A stretch of DNA of 64,000 bases from Micromonospora fulviviridis (GCF_014648395.1 NZ_BMRA01000001.1:748521-812520), one strand, 5' to 3'. Counted from the first letter of the stretch, positions 13,796 through 21,838 are shown. Notes: generated by a model not told the origin, from the letters alone. Numbers and translations are program-made.

Positions 13796-13850
13796 GATCA
13801 TGAAGTTAGCGGCAGTGATCGCCCTTCTCATCGCCGCTAACCTCATGATC
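13796..13850. repeat. 55-bp imperfect palindrome (GATCATGAAGTTAGCGGC family)
   Basis: Arms of 18 bp (13796-13813 and 13833-13850) differ at one position, where G pairs with T, and a 19-bp spacer separates them. The design (GATCA near the outer ends, AAGTT inside) resembles the 60-bp palindromes, but the arm sequence is different. Confidence 0.85.
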
Positions 13851-13929
13851 AACGGGGCGGCGCCGACCAACGGCGGACCAGGGTGCAGGACAGGCCCGCG
13901 CGGGCGCCTGGCATGCCGGCCCGGGTGCC

Positions 13930-14095
13930 CCTTCCGCAGGCACGGGCGGGCGGGCGCTCGGCACGCGGGCGGGCGGGCGGGCGCGCTCGGCACGCAGGCG
14001 CTCGGCACGCGCGCGGGCGGGCGCTCGGCGCGCAGGCCCTCGCCGGGCGGGCGCTCTGCACGCAGGCGCTCGGCGCGCGGGCGACTGGCCCGCGC
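13930..14095. repeat. Degenerate GC-rich repeats (GGGCGGGCGCTCGGCACGC-like)
   Basis: The words GCTCGGCACGC, GCTCGGCGCGC and GCGGGCGGGCG recur about eight times in slightly changed form. In translation this gives Arg/Ala-rich low complexity, so I treat it as non-coding repeat DNA. Confidence 0.75.
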
Positions 14096-14107
14096 CAAGC
14101 CCCCACG

Positions 14108-14167
14108 GTTGATCAAGAGGTTTGCGTCCCCGACGGGCGCGATTCTGACGCAAACCTCTTGATCAAC
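14108..14167. repeat. 60-bp palindromic repeat, copy 2
   Basis: Perfect 21-bp arms (14108-14128 and 14147-14167) carry GAGG/CCTC where copy 1 has GAAG/CTTC. Both arms changed together, so pairing is kept. The spacer is again 18 bp. Confidence 0.9.
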
Positions 14168-14200
14168 CCCGCCACCAGTGGATGGCGGCGCCACCGCACT

Positions 14201-14260
14201 GTTGATCAAGAAGTTTGCGTCGGGAACGGGGTCGATGGTGACGCAAACTTCTTGATCAAC
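14201..14260. repeat. 60-bp palindromic repeat, copy 3
   Basis: The arms (14201-14221 and 14240-14260) are identical to those of copy 1, with a different 18-bp spacer. It lies 33 bp after copy 2 and 29 bp before the stop of the convergent FAD oxidase gene. Confidence 0.9.
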
Positions 14261-14289
14261 AGCGGGCGGGGCGCGGCAGGCACGGCGGG

Positions 14290-15765
14290 TCAGAGGCCGC
14301 CGGGGAGGCGGCCGGGGGCCAGGCGGTGGTGGGGGTCGAGGTGGGCCTTGGCGTTGCGGAGGCGGGGCAGGGTGGGCAGCTCGCCCCAGAGGTCGACGGC
14401 GCGGCGGACCGGCGCGGGGGCGGACACCACCACGCAGCGACCCTGGCGGGCGAGGAGCACGCCCCGGACCGCGGCGAGGATCGAGGCGACCCGCTCGGGC
14501 GGCAGTGAGCCGGGCAGCGCGGCGTGCACGGCGCCGATCCCGGCGGAGCCGCGTACCGGCACCGGGGTGCCGGCCGCGTCGCGGAGCGCGTAGACGGCGG
14601 CGTGCAGGTCGTTGATGGGCACCTCGATCCGCAGCGCGGTGTCGCCGGGGGCGAACGGGTAGCGGCCCCACCAGTCGGGGGCGGCGTGGTTGGCCACGGC
14701 CTCGGGGCCCAGCAGCGCGGCGAGGCGGTCGGCCCGCTCCGCCACGTCGGCCGGGCCGCCCTCCAGCAGCACCACGAGGCTGCCGGCGGCGGCGGGTCGG
14801 GCCGGCCGACCGGTGACCGCCGGGTGGTCGGGCCGACCGGCCACGGAGGGGTGGGACGCGGGGATCCGCCGGCGCGGCAGCGGCACCGGTACGGGCAGGT
14901 CCAGCTCGACGGCCGCCGGGTCGAGCCGGGCGGCGAGCACCGCTCGGACCAGGTCGTGCACCTCCAGCGGGGTCCACACGGGACGGGACACCCAGACCCG
15001 GCCGGCCGGCACGGCCTGCACGCGCATGGTGGCCGAGACGAGCACCCCGAGGCCGCCCTGCGAGCCGCAGAGCAGCCGGGCCACGTCGAGCCCGGGCACC
15101 TCGGCCCCGCCGAGGACGGCCGAGGCGCCACCGGGCGCCACGCCGCCATGAGGCCCGGCCGCCGGACCCCCGCCCCGCCGGGCGGACGGGGCCGCCTGCC
15201 CGAAGTGGGCGGTGCCGGGCTCCCCCACGCTGACCAGCTCGCCGTCGGCGTCGAGGTAGCGCACCCCGACGAGCTGGGCGCAGGGGCTGCCGTGCCGGTG
15301 GCGCAGCGGGCCGGCCTCGTCGGCGGCCAGCACCCCGCCCAGGGTCGCCCCGGGGGAGGGCGCGTCGACGGGGAGGCGCCGACCGGTGCGCTCCAGCGTG
15401 GCCTGCACCGCCCGCAGCGGGGTGCCGGCGCCGATCTCGGCCACCGAGGAGCCCTGCGGCTCGTGCCAGACCCCGGCCAGCCGGCCGGTGTCGAGCATGA
15501 TGTCGACCTGCGCGGGGGCGCCGCCCCAGTCGATCTTCGTGCCGGCCCCGCGCGGCACCACGGTCAGGTCGTGCGCCGCGGCGAGGCGGAGCACCTCGGC
15601 CGCGGCGTGCGGGCCGCCCGGCACGGCCACCCAGCGGGCCGTCCGGCCGGCCACCTCGTCGGCCGGCCCGGCGAAGCGGGCGAACGGCCGGCCGCAGATC
15701 TCCGCCAGCTTCCGGGTTATCTCGAGGGCTCCGGGTCGATCGGTGGAACTCGCTGCAGCCGCCAT
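14290..15765 (-). CDS. FAD-binding oxidoreductase (GlcE / glycolate-oxidase-like)
   Basis: 491 residues. An N-terminal PCMH-type FAD-binding domain is visible: LTVVPRGAGTKIDWG, IGAGTPLRAVQATLERTGRRLPVDAP and ATLGGVLAADEAGP, which contact FAD in D-lactate and glycolate oxidase subunits. A C-terminal cap carries several Pro/Gly-rich insertions. The substrate is likely a 2-hydroxyacid, which is not proven. Three in-frame ATGs open the frame (15783, 15774, 15765). I prefer 15765 because a near-consensus SOS box (15774-15789) and a TACGAT box lie just upstream at leaderless spacing, and the earlier ATGs fall inside that promoter. Confidence 0.8.
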   Translation of the reverse strand: MAAAASSTDRPGALEITRKLAEICGRPFARFAGPADEVAGRTARWVAVPGGPHAAAEVLRLAAAHDLTVVPRGAGTKIDWGGAPAQVDIMLDTGRLAGVWHEPQGSSVAEIGAGTPLRAVQATLERTGRRLPVDAPSPGATLGGVLAADEAGPLRHRHGSPCAQLVGVRYLDADGELVSVGEPGTAHFGQAAPSARRGGGPAAGPHGGVAPGGASAVLGGAEVPGLDVARLLCGSQGGLGVLVSATMRVQAVPAGRVWVSRPVWTPLEVHDLVRAVLAARLDPAAVELDLPVPVPLPRRRIPASHPSVAGRPDHPAVTGRPARPAAAGSLVVLLEGGPADVAERADRLAALLGPEAVANHAAPDWWGRYPFAPGDTALRIEVPINDLHAAVYALRDAAGTPVPVRGSAGIGAVHAALPGSLPPERVASILAAVRGVLLARQGRCVVVSAPAPVRRAVDLWGELPTLPRLRNAKAHLDPHHRLAPGRLPGGL

Positions 15766-15772
15766 GGCGGTC

Positions 15773-15789
15773 ATCGTACACATGTTCGA
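15773..15789 (-). promoter_or_regulatory. Candidate LexA (SOS) box and leaderless promoter of the FAD oxidase gene
   Basis: On the minus strand TCGAAC-ATGT-GTACGA (15774-15789) differs from the actinobacterial SOS palindrome TCGAAC-N4-GTTCGA at one base. TACGAT (15773-15778) overlaps its end and sits 7 nt before the ATG at 15765. Confidence 0.45.
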
Positions 15790-15853
15790 AAGACCTGTCG
15801 GCGCGTCGCGGGATTCCGGCGGCGCGCAACCGCGGCGGCGCCTCGCCGGCCGG

Positions 15854-15859
15854 TAACGT
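15854..15859 (+). promoter_or_regulatory. -10 element TAACGT for a leaderless mRNA
   Basis: TAACGT ends 7 nt before the GTG at 15867, which favours that start over the GTG at 15858 that overlaps the hexamer. Confidence 0.5.
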
Positions 15860-15866
15860 GACGCCC

Positions 15867-18005
15867 GTGACCACCGAGAACCCCGACAACTCCAGCGCGC
15901 CGCGTCACGGCCGGGAGCCGTCGCCCGTCCCCGTCGCCAAGCGCGTTCCGGCCGACCGGACCCACCACGGCGACACCGTCGTCGACGAGTACGCCTGGCT
16001 CGCCGCCAAGGACGACCCGGACACGATCGCCTACCTGACCGCGGAGAACGCGTACACCCAGGCGCGCACCGCGCACCTGGAGGGGCTGCGCGCGGACCTG
16101 TTCGAGGAGACCCGCCGGCGCACCCAGGAGACCGACCTGTCGGTGCCGACCCGCAAGGACGGCTACTGGTACTACACCCGCACGGTCGAGGGCCAGCAGT
16201 ACGGCGTGCAGTGCCGCCGGGCCGTCCGCGACGGCGAGACCACCCCGCCGGTCAGCGCGGACGGCGCGCCGCTCGACGGCGAGGAGGTGCTGCTCGACGG
16301 CAACCAGCTCGCCGAGGGGCACGACTTCTTCTCCCTCGGCGCGTTCGACGTCAGCCCGGACGGCCGGTGGCTGGCCTACTCCACCGACTTCTCCGGCGAC
16401 GAGCGGTTCACGCTGCGGATCAAGGACCTGTCGACCGGTGAGGTCCTGCCCGACGAGATCCCGGACACCTTCTACGGCACGGCCTGGTCCAGCGACGCCT
16501 CGACGCTGTTCTACGTCACGGTCGACGACGCCTGGCGGCCGAACCGGGTCTGGCGGCACGCCGTGGGCACCCAGTCGGGTGCGGACGTGGTGGTGCACCA
16601 GGAGGACGACGAGCGGTTCTGGGTGGGCGTCGAGCTGACCCGCTCCGAGCGGTTCGTGGTCATCGACATCCACAGCAAGATCACCAGCGAGGTGCGGGTG
16701 ATCCCGGCCGCCAACCCCACCGGCGAGCCGGCGATCATCGCGCCGCGCCGGCAGGGCGTCGAGTACGCGGTGGAGCACCACGGGCACCGCTTCCTCATCC
16801 TGCACAACGACGGCGCGGAGGACTTCGCGCTGGCGTACACCTCGGCGGACGCGCCGGGCGACTGGACGCCGCTGATCCCGCACACCCCCGGCACCCGGCT
16901 GGAGTCCGTCGACGCGTTCGAGAACCACCTCGTCGTGTCGCTGCGCAGCAACGGGCTGACCGGCCTGCGGGTGCTGCCGGTCGGCGGCGGGGACAGCTTC
17001 GACATCGACTTCCCCGAGCCGCTCTACAGCGTCGGGCTCGACGCCAACCCGGAGTACCGCACCAACGAGGTGCGGCTGCGCTACACCTCGCTGGTCACGC
17101 CGGACTCGGTCTACGACTACGACCTGGTCACCCGTCAGATGGTGCTGCGCCGGCGGAAGCCGGTCCGGCCCGGCCCGGACGGGCGGGAGTACGACCCGGC
17201 CGACTACGAGCAGCACCGGGACTGGGCGCTCGCCGACGACGGCACCCGGGTGCCGATCTCGCTGGTCTGCCGCACGGGCACCCCGCGCGACGGCTCCGCC
17301 CCCGCCGTCATCTACGGCTACGGGTCGTACGAGGCGAGCATGGACCCCTGGTTCTCCATCGCCCGACTCAGCCTGCTCGACCGGGGCGTGATCTTCGCGG
17401 TCGCGCACATCCGGGGCGGCGGCGAGCTGGGCCGGCGCTGGTACGACGAGGGCAAGCTGCTGGCCAAGAAGAACACCTTCACCGACTTCGTGGCCTGCGC
17501 CCGGCACCTGGTCAAGGCGGGCTGGACGGCGAGCGACCGGCTGGTCGCCCGGGGCGCCTCGGCCGGCGGCCTGCTGATGGGCGCGGTGGCCAACCTGGCC
17601 CCGGACGCGTTCGCCGGGATCGTCGCGCAGGTGCCGTTCGTGGACGCGCTCACCTCGATCCTCGACCCGTCGCTGCCGCTCACGGTCACCGAGTGGGAGG
17701 AGTGGGGCAACCCGCTCGACGACCCCGAGGTCTACGCGTACATGAAGTCGTACACGCCGTACGAGAACGTGACCGCGGTGGACTACCCGGCGATCCTCGC
17801 GGTGACCAGCCTCAACGACACCCGGGTGCTCTACCACGAGCCGGCCAAGTGGATCGCCCGGCTGCGGGCGGTCGCCCCGCGGGGCGACTACCTGCTCAAG
17901 ACCGAGATGGGCGCGGGCCACGGCGGCCCCAGCGGCCGGTACGACGCCTGGCGCGAGGAGGCGTTCATCAACGCCTGGATCCTGGACCGGCTGGGCCGCG
18001 CCTGA
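15867..18005 (+). CDS. S9 family peptidase, oligopeptidase B-like
   Basis: 712 residues, the usual size of prolyl oligopeptidase/oligopeptidase B. An N-terminal beta-propeller spans about 70-430 (repeated SPDGRWLAYSTD-type blades). The C-terminal alpha/beta hydrolase has the nucleophile in RGASAGGLLMG (Ser near 563), Asp in SLNDTRVLYHEP (near 649) and His in GAGHGGPSGRYD (near 684). Such enzymes cut short peptides after basic residues in the cytoplasm; there is no signal peptide. The gene is divergent from the FAD oxidase and has its own leaderless-type promoter. A strong hairpin follows the stop. Confidence 0.92.
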   Translation: MTTENPDNSSAPRHGREPSPVPVAKRVPADRTHHGDTVVDEYAWLAAKDDPDTIAYLTAENAYTQARTAHLEGLRADLFEETRRRTQETDLSVPTRKDGYWYYTRTVEGQQYGVQCRRAVRDGETTPPVSADGAPLDGEEVLLDGNQLAEGHDFFSLGAFDVSPDGRWLAYSTDFSGDERFTLRIKDLSTGEVLPDEIPDTFYGTAWSSDASTLFYVTVDDAWRPNRVWRHAVGTQSGADVVVHQEDDERFWVGVELTRSERFVVIDIHSKITSEVRVIPAANPTGEPAIIAPRRQGVEYAVEHHGHRFLILHNDGAEDFALAYTSADAPGDWTPLIPHTPGTRLESVDAFENHLVVSLRSNGLTGLRVLPVGGGDSFDIDFPEPLYSVGLDANPEYRTNEVRLRYTSLVTPDSVYDYDLVTRQMVLRRRKPVRPGPDGREYDPADYEQHRDWALADDGTRVPISLVCRTGTPRDGSAPAVIYGYGSYEASMDPWFSIARLSLLDRGVIFAVAHIRGGGELGRRWYDEGKLLAKKNTFTDFVACARHLVKAGWTASDRLVARGASAGGLLMGAVANLAPDAFAGIVAQVPFVDALTSILDPSLPLTVTEWEEWGNPLDDPEVYAYMKSYTPYENVTAVDYPAILAVTSLNDTRVLYHEPAKWIARLRAVAPRGDYLLKTEMGAGHGGPSGRYDAWREEAFINAWILDRLGRA

Positions 18006-18012
18006 CCCGTCG

Positions 18013-18039
18013 GCGGAGGGGCCACGCCGGCCCCTCCGC
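18013..18039. terminator. Bidirectional terminator hairpin
   Basis: A perfect 11-bp stem (18013-18023 with 18029-18039, GCGGAGGGGCC) and a 5-nt loop lie between the converging peptidase and threonine dehydratase-like genes. There is no T tract, as usual in high-GC actinomycetes. Confidence 0.7.
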
Positions 18040-18074
18040 ACCGGCGGGACGCCGCGCCGCGGCCCCGGACGGCC

Positions 18075-19016
18075 TCAGGCCAGCACCGAGGCCAGCACGT
18101 GCGGGTCGGCGTTGCCGCCGGTCACCACGGCGACGGTACGCCCCGCCGGCAGCTCGTCCCGGTGGAACAGCCGGGCGGCCAGCGCGACCGCGCCGCTCGG
18201 CTCGGCCACCAGCCGGGCCTCGCCGAGCAGCCGCCCCATCGCCGCGACGATCTCGTCCTCGGTCACCGTGACGATGCCGTCGAGCCGGTCCCGCAGGTGG
18301 GCCAGGGTCAGCTCGGACAGGTTGGTCCGCAGCCCGTCCGCGCAGGTCCGGTAGGTGCGTTCCACCTCCCAGACGACCACCTTCCCGGCGGCGAGGGAGT
18401 CCCGGGCGTCGGCGGCGAGCAGCGGCTCGACCCCGACCACGGCGGCGGACGGGCGCAGCGCCTTGACGGCGGTGGCCACCCCGGAGGAGAGCCCGCCGCC
18501 GCCCACCGGCACCAGCACGACGTCCACGTCGGGCAGGTCGGCGACGATCTCCAGCCCGACGGTGCCCTGCCCGGCGATGATCCACGGGTGGTCGAACGGC
18601 GGCACGAGCACCGCCCCGGTGTCCACCACGACCTGCTCCGCCTCGGCGAGCCGGCGGGCCGGCGGGACGAGCCGCACGTCCGCGCCGAGCTCGCGCATCC
18701 GCGCCACCTTGACCTGCGGCGCGCCCTCCGGCACGACCACGGTGCAGGGCACGCCGAACGCCCTCGCCGCGTAGGCCAGGGCCTGGCCGTGGTTGCCCGA
18801 GGAGTGGGTCACCACGCCCCGGGCCCGGGCGGCCGGGTCCAGCCGGGCCACCGCGTGGGTCGCCCCGCGCAGCTTGAACGACCCCACCGGTTGCAGGTTC
18901 TCCGGCTTGAGCCACAGCTCGTCGTCCCAGAGCGTCGGCAGCAGCGGGGTACGCACCACGGCGCCCGCGACGTCCTCGGCGGCGGCCCTTACGTCGGCGA
19001 TCGAGACCAGCTCCAT
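18075..19016 (-). CDS. PLP-dependent threonine/serine dehydratase-like enzyme
   Basis: 313 residues, fold type II PLP enzyme. The Schiff-base lysine lies in PVGSFKLRGA near residue 48, SSGNHGQALAYAA is the asparagine loop and VPVGGGGLSSG is the phosphate-binding glycine loop. There is no C-terminal ACT regulatory domain, so it is a short catabolic-type threonine dehydratase, serine dehydratase or serine racemase; sequence alone does not decide. The ATG at 19016 gives the expected N-terminus. The divergent neighbour is a small membrane protein with its own promoter. Confidence 0.87.
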   Translation of the reverse strand: MELVSIADVRAAAEDVAGAVVRTPLLPTLWDDELWLKPENLQPVGSFKLRGATHAVARLDPAARARGVVTHSSGNHGQALAYAARAFGVPCTVVVPEGAPQVKVARMRELGADVRLVPPARRLAEAEQVVVDTGAVLVPPFDHPWIIAGQGTVGLEIVADLPDVDVVLVPVGGGGLSSGVATAVKALRPSAAVVGVEPLLAADARDSLAAGKVVVWEVERTYRTCADGLRTNLSELTLAHLRDRLDGIVTVTEDEIVAAMGRLLGEARLVAEPSGAVALAARLFHRDELPAGRTVAVVTGGNADPHVLASVLA

Positions 19017-19067
19017 CGCCCCATCCTGCCGCGCCCCGGGACCGGCCGCCGCCCCGCGCCCGGCGCC

Positions 19068-19073
19068 TAGACT
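19068..19073 (+). promoter_or_regulatory. -10 element TAGACT for a leaderless mRNA
   Basis: TAGACT ends 6 nt before the GTG at 19080, supporting translation of the short frame that follows. Confidence 0.55.
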
Positions 19074-19079
19074 GCCGGG

Positions 19080-19244
19080 GTGAGCGAGGACGAGGAGCGG
19101 GCGGAGGGCGGACCGGGGCCGGCCCGGCGCGCGCCCGTCTGGCTGATCCTCGGGGTGGTCGCCTCCGCCCTGGTGGTCTGCTGCTGCTCGGCGCTGATCG
19201 GCCTGGCCGTCTCCTGGTCCACCGGCCTCCTCGGCCCGCGCTGA
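19080..19244 (+). CDS. Small single-pass membrane protein (54 aa), unknown function
   Basis: The frame starts GTG and reads MSEDEERAEG, a Pro/Arg linker, then a hydrophobic segment of about 27 residues (about 20-46) containing three consecutive cysteines (VVCCCSAL), and ends GLLGPR. I do not recognise a family. It is supported by a TAGACT promoter at leaderless spacing, a typical acidic-then-membrane design and codon use like its neighbours. The Cys triplet inside the membrane segment could be lipid-modified or bind metal, but that is speculation. Confidence 0.6.
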   Translation: MSEDEERAEGGPGPARRAPVWLILGVVASALVVCCCSALIGLAVSWSTGLLGPR

Positions 19245-19295
19245 CCGCGCAGCCAGGGCCGGACCAGCGCCGGCTCGGGCGCCGGGGCCGCCGGA

Positions 19296-21413
19296 TCAGC
19301 GGGCCGGGACCCCGTCGACCAGCGCCGCCGCCTCGCCGGTGCGGACCATCCGCTGCCAGCGGAGGCGGTTGCCGACCACCGCCGTCACCACGGACTGCAC
19401 CACCACCAGGTACATGACCTGGCGGTAGACGAGCTGCTGGAGCGGCAGCGTCCAGAGCGGGCCGAAGCGTTCCCGGTCCAGGCGCAGCGCGTACGCGGCG
19501 GTGCCGGCCTGGAGCAGGAGCAGGCCCAGCCAGGCCAGCGCCAGCTGGGACCAGGGCAGGAAGAGCAGCCCGTAGAGGGCGAAGACGTCGACGGCGGGCG
19601 CGGCCAGCGGCAGCACGATCTGGAACACGGCCAGGTAGGGCAGGCCGCGCCGGCCCAGCTTCCCGCCGGCCCCCGGCTCGCGCAGCGCGTGCCGGTGCTT
19701 CCACATCGCCTGCATGGTCCCGTAGCACCAGCGGTAGCGCTGCCGCCAGAGCTGGCGCAGCGACGAGGGCGCCTCGGTCCAGGCGATGGCGCCCTCCTCG
19801 TACACGACCCGCCAGCCGGCCCGGAGCACCTTCATGGTCAGGTCGGTGTCCTCGGCCAGGGTGTCGGCGGGCACCCCGCCGATCGCGAACAGCACCTCGC
19901 GGCGGAACGCGCCGATCGCCCCGGGGATGGTCGGCATGCACTCCAGCACGTCGTACATCCGGCGGTCCAGGTTGAAGCCGATCACGTACTCCAGGTGCTG
20001 CCAGCGGCCGAGCAGCCGGCGCCGGTTGGCCACCTTGGTGTTGCCGCTGATCGCCCCCACGGTCGGGTCGGCGAAGCCCTGGACCAGCCGGTACACGGTG
20101 TCCGGCTGGAAGACCGTGTCCCCGTCGACCAGCACCAGCAGGTCGGCGCGGGCGGCCCGGATCCCGGTGTTCAGCGCGGCCGGCTTGCCGGCGTTGGCCT
20201 GCCGGATGACGCGTACTCCCCGCAGCCCCATCCGTTCGACGATGTCGGCCGTGCCGTCGGCGGAGCCGTCGTCCACCACGATCACCTCCAGCGCCGGGTA
20301 CGCGCTGGCGACCAGGGACCGCACGGTGGCGGCGATGTTGGCGGCCTCGTTGTACGCCGGCACGATCACCGACACCGGCGCCGTCACCTCGGGCAGCCGG
20401 CGCCGCGGGCGGCGTACGCGGCGGACGTGCCGCTGGGCGCAGACCACCTGCACCGCGAGACGGACCACGCCGAGCACCAGGGCCACCCCGAGCAGCAGGT
20501 TCATCGCCGAGGTCAGCCAGTCGGCGCCGGTCTGCGCCCAGCGCAGCGCGGTGCCGCTCAGCCGGGCGCCGGCGGTGGCCGGAAGCATCGAGTCGGGCGC
20601 GCCGATCCCGGCGGACACGGTGGTGAACCGGTAGCCCTGCGACCCCAGCCGGGTCAGCAGCTGGTCCACGGCGGCCACGGTCTGACCGCGGTCCCCGCCG
20701 CCGTCGTGCATCAGCACCACCGCGCCGGCGCCGCCCTGCGGGGTGGCCGCCTTGACGATGGCCGGCACGCCGGGACGCTGCCAGTCCCTGGCGTCCCGGT
20801 CGGCGAGCACCGCCACGTGACCGCTGCCGGCGGCGTTCCGCAGCGCCCGGTACTGGGCGTCGGTCATGGCGGCCGCGGTCGACGAGAAGGGCGGCCGGAA
20901 CAGCGTCACCTCGCGGCCGGTCACGCCGGCGATCGCGTTGCGGGTCCAGGAGAGCTCGGCCCCGGCGCGCCAGCCCGGCGCGGTGGTCAGGTCGACGTGG
21001 GTGAAGGTGTGCGAGCCGATCTCGTGCCCCTCGGCGAGGATCCGCCGGACCAGGTCGGGGTGCTCGTCCACCCGCGCGCCGACCACGAAGAACGTGGCGT
21101 GGGCGTGGTGCCGGCGCAGCACGTCGAGGATCTGCGGCGTCCAGCGCGGGTCGGGGCCGTCGTCGAAGGTGAGCGCCAGGGTGCGCGCCGACAGCCGCCG
21201 GCTGACCGGCGTGGGGCCGTCCAGCCGCAGCACCGGCCCGCCGGCGGTGGCCGCGCGCGGCGCGGGCGAGGTGGGCGCCTCGTCCGGGCCGGAGCCGCCG
21301 CCGACGGCGCTGACGAGGCCGTGGAAGCTCAACGCGCCGAGGAGGGCGACGAGGCCCAGCAGGAGCAGCACCCAGTGCGCCCGGGGGTCGGGGCGGGCGA
21401 TGTGTCTCGCCAT
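19296..21413 (-). CDS. Bifunctional polysaccharide deacetylase / family 2 glycosyltransferase
   Basis: 705 residues. An N-terminal membrane anchor (about 12-33) is followed by a NodB-type polysaccharide deacetylase domain (LTFDDGPDPRWT near 85, HTFTHVDLT, RPPFSS). After a second membrane segment comes a processive GT2 domain (VSVIVPAYNE near 346, VVDDGSADGT, LVDGDTVF, TEDTDLT-like region, QLWRQRYRWCYGT with the QxxRW motif), ending in several membrane helices. The GT2 part is like hyaluronan/chitin/PNAG synthases. The protein probably polymerises an N-acetylhexosamine polymer and de-N-acetylates it outside the cell. ATG 21413 directly follows the upstream gene; longer in-frame starts would overlap it. 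Confidence 0.9.
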   Translation of the reverse strand: MARHIARPDPRAHWVLLLLGLVALLGALSFHGLVSAVGGGSGPDEAPTSPAPRAATAGGPVLRLDGPTPVSRRLSARTLALTFDDGPDPRWTPQILDVLRRHHAHATFFVVGARVDEHPDLVRRILAEGHEIGSHTFTHVDLTTAPGWRAGAELSWTRNAIAGVTGREVTLFRPPFSSTAAAMTDAQYRALRNAAGSGHVAVLADRDARDWQRPGVPAIVKAATPQGGAGAVVLMHDGGGDRGQTVAAVDQLLTRLGSQGYRFTTVSAGIGAPDSMLPATAGARLSGTALRWAQTGADWLTSAMNLLLGVALVLGVVRLAVQVVCAQRHVRRVRRPRRRLPEVTAPVSVIVPAYNEAANIAATVRSLVASAYPALEVIVVDDGSADGTADIVERMGLRGVRVIRQANAGKPAALNTGIRAARADLLVLVDGDTVFQPDTVYRLVQGFADPTVGAISGNTKVANRRRLLGRWQHLEYVIGFNLDRRMYDVLECMPTIPGAIGAFRREVLFAIGGVPADTLAEDTDLTMKVLRAGWRVVYEEGAIAWTEAPSSLRQLWRQRYRWCYGTMQAMWKHRHALREPGAGGKLGRRGLPYLAVFQIVLPLAAPAVDVFALYGLLFLPWSQLALAWLGLLLLQAGTAAYALRLDRERFGPLWTLPLQQLVYRQVMYLVVVQSVVTAVVGNRLRWQRMVRTGEAAALVDGVPAR

Positions 21414-21415
21414 GG

Positions 21416-21838
21416 TCAGGGCTTGCCCGGTGTCCTGCTCGGCCGGGCGGTGTTGCGCCGCTCGTCGCCCTGCCCGGGCACGGTGCTGGTCGGGCGGGGC
21501 GACGCCGAGGTGGTGGCCCGGGTGGGTGCGGTCGTGCGGACGGCGGTCGGCGTGGGCGCCGCCGGGCTGGTGCTGGTCGCCGACGGGGGCCGGGGGCTGG
21601 GGGTGGTCCCCGCCTCGTCCCGGGACGGGGCGTCGACCCCGGCCTCGATCGGCGGCACCTTCGTGTCCGACCAGCCGGGCAGCGGCACCGTGGAGTCGAA
21701 GAACAGCCCGGCCAGGATCAGGCCGAGGCTGGTGAGCAGGCCGAGGCCCATCGCGGTGCCGGCGATCACGGTCAGCCGGCGACGCCGGCCGGTCCGGTCG
21801 ACGAACACCGGCGGCGCGCCGCCTGGCTGGTTCTGCAT
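21416..21838 (-). CDS. Membrane-anchored Ser/Thr/Pro-rich protein, unknown function
   Basis: 140 residues. A basic N-terminus (DRTGRRRRLTVIAG) leads into one membrane segment (about 23-46), then LPGWSDTKVPPIEAGVDAPSRD and a C-terminal region of about 70 residues rich in Thr, Ser, Pro and Ala, which looks like an extended cell-wall spacer. Its stop is 2 nt before the ATG of the deacetylase/glycosyltransferase fusion, so the two form an operon and it may be an accessory factor of that polymer system. I recognise no family. Confidence 0.75.
   Translation of the reverse strand: MQNQPGGAPPVFVDRTGRRRRLTVIAGTAMGLGLLTSLGLILAGLFFDSTVPLPGWSDTKVPPIEAGVDAPSRDEAGTTPSPRPPSATSTSPAAPTPTAVRTTAPTRATTSASPRPTSTVPGQGDERRNTARPSRTPGKP

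Larger units (their letters stand above)
13727..14289. other. Repeat-rich non-coding island between convergent genes
   Basis: No credible gene lies in these 563 bp. In order the stretch holds a 10-bp tandem repeat (13751-13790), a 55-bp imperfect palindrome (13796-13850), about 170 bp of degenerate GC-rich repeats (13930-14095) and two copies of the 60-bp palindrome (14108-14167, 14201-14260). Open frames here have only repeat-encoded residues. Confidence 0.8.

Noticed and set aside
13800..14162. A 120-codon plus-strand frame in the repeat island
   Set aside because: Its residues come from the palindromes and degenerate repeats; it lacks a ribosome-binding site and protein-like composition.
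11666..15889. A 1407-codon minus-strand open frame through the repeat island
   Set aside because: It runs through two genes and the palindromes; its VDQEVCV...DANFLIN segments are simply translations of the 60-bp palindromes.
15771..18041. A 756-codon minus-strand open frame opposite the oligopeptidase
   Set aside because: Antisense shadow; the plus strand has the complete S9 catalytic triad.
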